From Citrobacter amalonaticus (GTDB lineage: Bacteria > Pseudomonadota > Gammaproteobacteria > Enterobacterales > Enterobacteriaceae): a stretch of 64,000 bases of DNA. A program made the translations under genes and the position numbers. Of the stretch, positions 60,103 to 64,000 are shown in pieces. The notes beneath the pieces were generated by a model. It was not told the DNA's origin, did no database searches, and worked only from the letters and a program-made list of their open reading frames with translations. Within the stretch, counting starts at the first letter, position 1, and every line of letters begins with the position of its first letter. The stretch lies in assembly GCF_018252635.1 (NCBI RefSeq), contig NZ_JAGTXM010000001.1, forward strand, positions 496,122 through 560,121, in the 5' to 3' direction.

Positions 60103-61280
60103 TGAGCGTGATTATTGTTGGCGGTGGCATGGTGGGCGCGACGCTGGCGCTGGCTATTTCCCGGTTAAGTCAAGGGACACTGCCGGTTCATCTGGTTGAA
60201 GCGACCGCCCCTGAAGTGGACAGTCATCCCGGGTTTGATGCCCGGGCGATTGCGCTCGCGGCGGGAACCTGTCAACAACTGGCGCGAATTGGCGTATGGC
60301 AGGCTATCGCCGATTGCGCCACTGCAATTAATACGGTCCACGTCAGCGACCGGGGACATGCCGGGTTTGTGACGCTTGACGCTGATGATTACCGCATTCC
60401 GGCGCTGGGTCAGGTGGTTGAGCTGCACGACGTAGGACTACGACTGTTTGCTCTGCTACGAAAAGCACCAGGCGTCACGCTGCACTGCCCGGATCGGGTT
60501 GCCAGCGTGTCGCGTACCCAGGAACAGGTGAACGTCACGCTGGAAACGGGCGAGACGATCGTCGGACGCGTTCTGGTGGCGGCGGATGGTACCCGTTCTG
60601 CGCTGGCAACCGCCTGCGGCGTTGACTGGCAGCAGGAGCCTTATGATCAACTGGCGGTGATCGCCAACGTCTCAACCGCTGTTGCACATAATGGCCGCGC
60701 GTTTGAACGGTTTACGGCGCATGGGCCATTGGCGATGCTGCCAATGTCTGAGGGTCGTTGTTCACTGGTGTGGTGTCATCCGCTGGAACAACGCGAGGAG
60801 ATTCTGGGCTGGTCAGATGAACGTTTCTGCCGCGAACTCCAGACGGCATTTGGCTGGCGGTTGGGGAACATCACGCACGCGGGCAAACGCAGCGTGTATC
60901 CGCTTTCGCTCACCACGGCGGCGAAGCCGTTCACGCACCGCACCGTGCTGGTGGGGAATGCCGCGCAGACGCTGCACCCGATTGCGGGGCAGGGGTTTAA
61001 CCTCGGCCTGCGCGATGTCATGAGCCTCGCCGAAACGTTGACTGCCGCGCAGGCAACGGGCAGGGACGTTGGTGATTACGGTGTGCTCACGTGTTATCAA
61101 CAGCGCCGCCAGGACGATCGTCATGCTACGGTTGGCGTAACGGACAGTCTGGTCCATCTGTTTGCCAACCGCTGGGCACCGCTGGTCATGGGCCGCAATG
61201 TGGGACTCATGGCGATGGAACTCTTTCCGCCCGCCCGTGATGCGTTAGCGCAGCGGACGTTAGGTTGGGTGGCACGTTAA
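60102..61280 (+). CDS. ubiH: UbiH, 2-octaprenyl-6-methoxyphenol 4-hydroxylase
   Basis: 392 residues of the FAD-dependent aromatic hydroxylase family: VIIVGGGMVGATLALAISRLS (dinucleotide fold), GRVLVAADGTRSALA (DG motif), and VLVGNAAQTLHPIAGQGFNLGLRD (GD-type motif, here GNA). It hydroxylates C4 in ubiquinone synthesis. It overlaps the pepP stop and is followed by a REP element and ubiI. Confidence 0.97.
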   Translation: MSVIIVGGGMVGATLALAISRLSQGTLPVHLVEATAPEVDSHPGFDARAIALAAGTCQQLARIGVWQAIADCATAINTVHVSDRGHAGFVTLDADDYRIPALGQVVELHDVGLRLFALLRKAPGVTLHCPDRVASVSRTQEQVNVTLETGETIVGRVLVAADGTRSALATACGVDWQQEPYDQLAVIANVSTAVAHNGRAFERFTAHGPLAMLPMSEGRCSLVWCHPLEQREEILGWSDERFCRELQTAFGWRLGNITHAGKRSVYPLSLTTAAKPFTHRTVLVGNAAQTLHPIAGQGFNLGLRDVMSLAETLTAAQATGRDVGDYGVLTCYQQRRQDDRHATVGVTDSLVHLFANRWAPLVMGRNVGLMAMELFPPARDALAQRTLGWVAR

Positions 61281-61286
61281 ATTCAC

Positions 61287-61373
61287 CCGTAGGTCGGAAT
61301 AAGGCGAAACCGTCATCCGACCGATAGGCGGGTAACCTTGCCGGATGGCGGCTTGGCCTTATCCGGCCTACGG
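61287..61373. repeat. REP/BIME element between ubiH and ubiI
   Basis: One diverged unit (CCGTAGGTCGGAATAAGGCG...CATCCGACCG) and one standard unit (TGCCGGATGGCGGCTTGGCC...TTATCCGGCCTACGG). Confidence 0.84.
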
Positions 61374-61404
61374 TTTTTGATTGTCCTATTCTCAGGAGTA
61401 AACA

Positions 61405-62607
61405 GTGCAAAGTGTTGATGTAGCAATCGTGGGTGGAGGCATGGTTGGCCTGGCTGTCGCGTGTGGGCTGCAGGGCAGCGGTTTACGTGTCGCTGTGCTC
61501 GAACAGCGCGAACCGCAACCGTTGGCGGCGGATGCCGATCCTGCGCTTCGCGTGTCAGCCATTAACGCTGCCAGTGAAAAACTGCTGACGCGTCTGGGCG
61601 TCTGGTCAGAGATTGTGGCCCACCGGGCCAGTTGTTATCACGGAATGGAAGTGTGGGATAAGGACAGTTTTGGCCGTATTGAATTTGATGACAAAAGCAT
61701 GGGCTACAGCCATCTGGGCCATATCGTGGAGAACACGGTTATCCACTACGCGCTGTGGCAAAAGGCGCGGCAATCCTCCGATATTACGCTGATGGCACCT
61801 GCTGAATTACAGCAGGTCGCGTGGGGCGAAAACGAAGCCTTCCTGACGCTGAAAGATGGTGCAATGCTCACAGCGCGTCTGGTGATTGGCGCAGACGGGG
61901 CGAACTCGTGGCTGCGCAATAAAGCGGATATTCCGCTGACCTTCTGGGATTATCATCATCATGCACTGGTCGCGACTATTCGCACTGAAGAAGCGCACGG
62001 CGCTGTTGCCCGTCAGGCGTTTCACGGTGAAGGTATTCTGGCGTTTTTGCCGCTTAGCGATCCGCATTTGTGCTCCATCGTCTGGTCACTTTCCCCCGAA
62101 GAAGCTCAACGCATGCAGCAGGCCAGTGAGGAACGTTTTAACCAGGCGCTGAATATCGCCTTTGATAACCGCCTGGGCTTGTGCCGCGTGGAAAGCGAAC
62201 GCCAGGTGTTTCCGCTGACCGGACGTTATGCGCGTCAGTTCGCCGCGCATCGTCTGGCGCTGGTCGGCGACGCCGCACATACCATCCATCCGCTCGCCGG
62301 ACAAGGCGTAAACCTTGGCTTTATGGATGCGGCTGAGCTGGTGGAGGAACTTAAGCGTTTACATCGTCAGGGTAAAGACATCGGTCAGTACCTCTATTTG
62401 CGTCGCTATGAGCGGAGCCGTAAGCACAGCGCCGCGCTGATGCTCGCGGGCATGCAGGGGTTTCGCGAACTGTTTGCGGGGACGCATCCAGCGAAAAAGC
62501 TGTTGCGTGATATGGGGCTGAAACTGGCTGACACCCTCCCAGGCATTAAACCGCAACTTCTCCGTCAGGCAATGGGATTAAACGATCTGCCTGAGTGGCT
62601 TCGCTAA
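61405..62607 (+). CDS. ubiI: UbiI (VisC), 2-octaprenylphenol C5 hydroxylase
   Basis: 400 residues, the K-12 length, paralogous to UbiH. Starts GTG at 61405 (VQSVDVAIVGGGMVGLAVACG); DG motif VIGADGANSWLRN and VGDAAHTIHPLAGQGVNLGFMD. It introduces the C5 hydroxyl in aerobic ubiquinone synthesis. RBS CAGGAG precedes. A terminator-type hairpin follows before the gcv region. Confidence 0.97.
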   Translation: MQSVDVAIVGGGMVGLAVACGLQGSGLRVAVLEQREPQPLAADADPALRVSAINAASEKLLTRLGVWSEIVAHRASCYHGMEVWDKDSFGRIEFDDKSMGYSHLGHIVENTVIHYALWQKARQSSDITLMAPAELQQVAWGENEAFLTLKDGAMLTARLVIGADGANSWLRNKADIPLTFWDYHHHALVATIRTEEAHGAVARQAFHGEGILAFLPLSDPHLCSIVWSLSPEEAQRMQQASEERFNQALNIAFDNRLGLCRVESERQVFPLTGRYARQFAAHRLALVGDAAHTIHPLAGQGVNLGFMDAAELVEELKRLHRQGKDIGQYLYLRRYERSRKHSAALMLAGMQGFRELFAGTHPAKKLLRDMGLKLADTLPGIKPQLLRQAMGLNDLPEWLR

Positions 62608-62651
62608 GAATTCACCACATTTAAAGAATTTGAATCCCGTCACACTTCCTT

Positions 62652-62673
62652 CTCCCGGCGTCTTCGTCGGGAG
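62652..62673 (+). terminator. Terminator hairpin after ubiI
   Basis: CTCCCG and CGGGAG arms around GCGTCTTCGT, then GCTTTCC. The rest of the 450-bp ubiI-gcvT gap is AT-rich with no ORF and fits a long gcv control region. Confidence 0.7.
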
Positions 62674-62950
62674 GCTTTCCTCATTTGAAATAAACTAATT
62701 TCACTGTTCTTTTCGCATTATATTTTCTAATGTATTGATTTTCGCATAAAGTCCGTTTTGACATTTTTTCAGTATTTAATGTTGATATGTATGGCTGATA
62801 TGTGCAAATGCTTACTGTTGATCTGCGTGAAATACCTGAATTGTGGTTTTTTATGCTGAGCGTGTTTTGATGGTTTTGGGTCATAAGCTAATGTGATGCT
62901 TAATTTTGTTTTATGGTTTAGCGTGGGTTTCGGTGGTAAGTTCAGGGGCA

Positions 62951-62966
62951 AAGAGAACGTTTGCGT
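62951..62966. promoter_or_regulatory. PurR site upstream of gcvT
   Basis: AAGAGAACGTTTGCGT matches 13 of 16 positions of the PurR palindrome ACGCAAACGTTTGCGT. It lies 91 bp before the gcvT start. E. coli gcvTHP is repressed by PurR and controlled by GcvA and Lrp in the AT-rich region further upstream; I could not pin those sites. Confidence 0.75.
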
Positions 62967-63057
62967 CGGAGCGCTGTAGTGGCTTCGATGCCGGGTTTCG
63001 TGGCGACAATTTTCGCTGCGAAAGGGTGGTCAGCCCCGCTTATTCAATGAGGACAAG

Positions 63058-64000
63058 ATGGCTCAACAGACGCCTTTGTACGAACAACACACGCTGTGCG
63101 GCGCGCGCATGGTTGATTTTCACGGCTGGATGATGCCGCTGCATTATGGTTCTCAGCTTGATGAGCACCATGCGGTTCGCACCGATGCCGGAATGTTTGA
63201 TGTGTCGCACATGACTATCGTCGATCTACGCGGCAGTCGCACCCGGGAGTTCTTGCGCTATCTGCTGGCAAACGACGTGGCAAAGCTCACAAAAACCGGC
63301 AAGGCCCTTTACTCCGGTATGCTTAACGCCTCGGGCGGCGTAATTGATGACCTGATTGTCTATTACTTTACCGAAGACTTCTTCCGCCTCGTTGTCAACT
63401 CCGCTACCCGCGAAAAAGACCTCTCCTGGATTTCCCAACACGCTGAACCTTATGCCATTGACATCACCGTGCGTGATGATCTGTCGCTGATCGCGGTACA
63501 GGGGCCAAACGCGCAGGCGAAAGCAGCATCCCTGTTTACTGACGAGCAGCGTAAGGCCGTTGAAGGAATGAAACCGTTCTTCGGCGTGCAGGCCGGCGAC
63601 TTGTTCATTGCTACGACCGGTTATACCGGTGAAGCAGGTTATGAGATAGCGATGCCGAATGAAAAGGCGGCGGATTTCTGGCGTGCGCTGGTGGAAGCAG
63701 GCGTGAAACCGTGTGGTCTGGGCGCGCGTGATACGCTGCGCCTGGAGGCAGGTATGAACCTGTATGGTCAGGAGATGGACGAAGGTATCACTCCGCTGGC
63801 GGCCAATATGGGCTGGACCATCGCCTGGGAGCCGACTGACCGCGATTTTATCGGTCGTGAAGCGCTGGAAGCCCAGCGTGAAAAAGGCCACGATCAGTTG
63901 GTCGGTCTGGTGATGACCGAGAAAGGCGTTCTGCGTAATGAACTGCCGGTACGTTTCACTGACGCTCAGGGCAATCAGCAGGAAGGCGTTATCACCAGCG
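63058..64000 (+). CDS. gcvT: GcvT, glycine cleavage T-protein (partial at window end)
   Basis: The first ~314 of about 364 residues; the frame is open at the window end. It starts [21 protein letters not shown], with [24 protein letters not shown], the folate-pocket motif [11 protein letters not shown], and [14 protein letters not shown]. It is the aminomethyltransferase of the glycine cleavage system and makes 5,10-methylene-THF. gcvH and gcvP should follow. The ATG at 63058 follows TGAGGACAAG. Confidence 0.98.
   Translation, partial: MAQQTPLYEQHTLCGARMVDFHGWMMPLHYGSQLDEHHAVRTDAGMFDVSHMTIVDLRGSRTREFLRYLLANDVAKLTKTGKALYSGMLNASGGVIDDLIVYYFTEDFFRLVVNSATREKDLSWISQHAEPYAIDITVRDDLSLIAVQGPNAQAKAASLFTDEQRKAVEGMKPFFGVQAGDLFIATTGYTGEAGYEIAMPNEKAADFWRALVEAGVKPCGLGARDTLRLEAGMNLYGQEMDEGITPLAANMGWTIAWEPTDRDFIGREALEAQREKGHDQLVGLVMTEKGVLRNELPVRFTDAQGNQQEGVITS

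Overview
The window is chromosomal DNA from an enterobacterium (Enterobacteriaceae) close to Escherichia, Salmonella and Citrobacter. Most proteins align by eye, nearly residue for residue, with E. coli K-12 genes, and long blocks keep K-12 order: yjiR-yjiS, yjiA-yjiX-btsT, tsr, lgoR-lgoD, opgB, yjjA-dnaC-dnaT-yjjB-yjjP, yjjQ-bglJ, fhuF, three leucine tRNAs, rsmC-holD-rimI-yjjG-prfC-osmY-ytjA-yjjUVWI, deoCABD, lplA-ytjB-serB-radA-nadR, then ygfI-argP-rpiA-serA-sibC-fau-ssrS-zapA-ygfB-pepP-ubiH-ubiI-gcvT. REP (palindromic unit) elements in the gaps fit this group. A Citrobacter-like host is my best guess, because of extra genes that K-12 lacks, but I cannot fix the species. I see no IS element, prophage, integrase, CRISPR array or rRNA.

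Layout. 1-5 kb: the tail of a GntR/FCD regulator, yjiR, yjiS, and a three-gene MarR/HlyD/DUF2955 efflux cassette at the position where K-12 carries its restriction island. 5-12 kb: yjiA-yjiX, the pyruvate transporter btsT with a four-copy operator array and a CRP site, a DpkA-like reductase, tsr and an acetyltransferase. 12-17 kb: an L-galactonate locus in which a TRAP transporter stands where K-12 has an MFS carrier. 17-23 kb: opgB, primosome genes and the yjjPB exporter. 23-30 kb: a pobA-pobR pair, yjjQ-bglJ, an aminoacyl-tRNA deacylase homologue, an orphan PTS EIIC with its own palindrome, and Fur-controlled fhuF. 30-38 kb: a diguanylate cyclase, a small Fur-controlled membrane protein, three tRNA-Leu(CAG), a cluster of five hairpins, and rsmC to ytjA. 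38-47 kb: yjjUVWI and the deo operon, with two DeoR operators exactly 600 bp apart. 47-52 kb: lplA to nadR.

At 52.3 kb the gene order jumps from the 99.7-min region of the K-12 map (nadR) to the 66-min region (ygfI). All orientations on both sides fit one inversion of the arc that contains oriC. The remaining 12 kb follows K-12 order: ygfI, argP, rpiA, serA, a SibC/IbsC-type type I toxin-antitoxin, fau, 6S RNA, zapA, ygfB, the pepP-ubiH-ubiI run and the start of gcvT, which leaves the window.

Functional links: the deo enzymes salvage nucleosides; LgoR, LgoD and the TRAP proteins probably handle L-galactonate uptake and oxidation; DnaT and DnaC act at primosome assembly; UbiH and UbiI hydroxylate ubiquinone precursors; several regulators (MarR type, LgoR, PobR type) sit beside palindromes that are good operator candidates.
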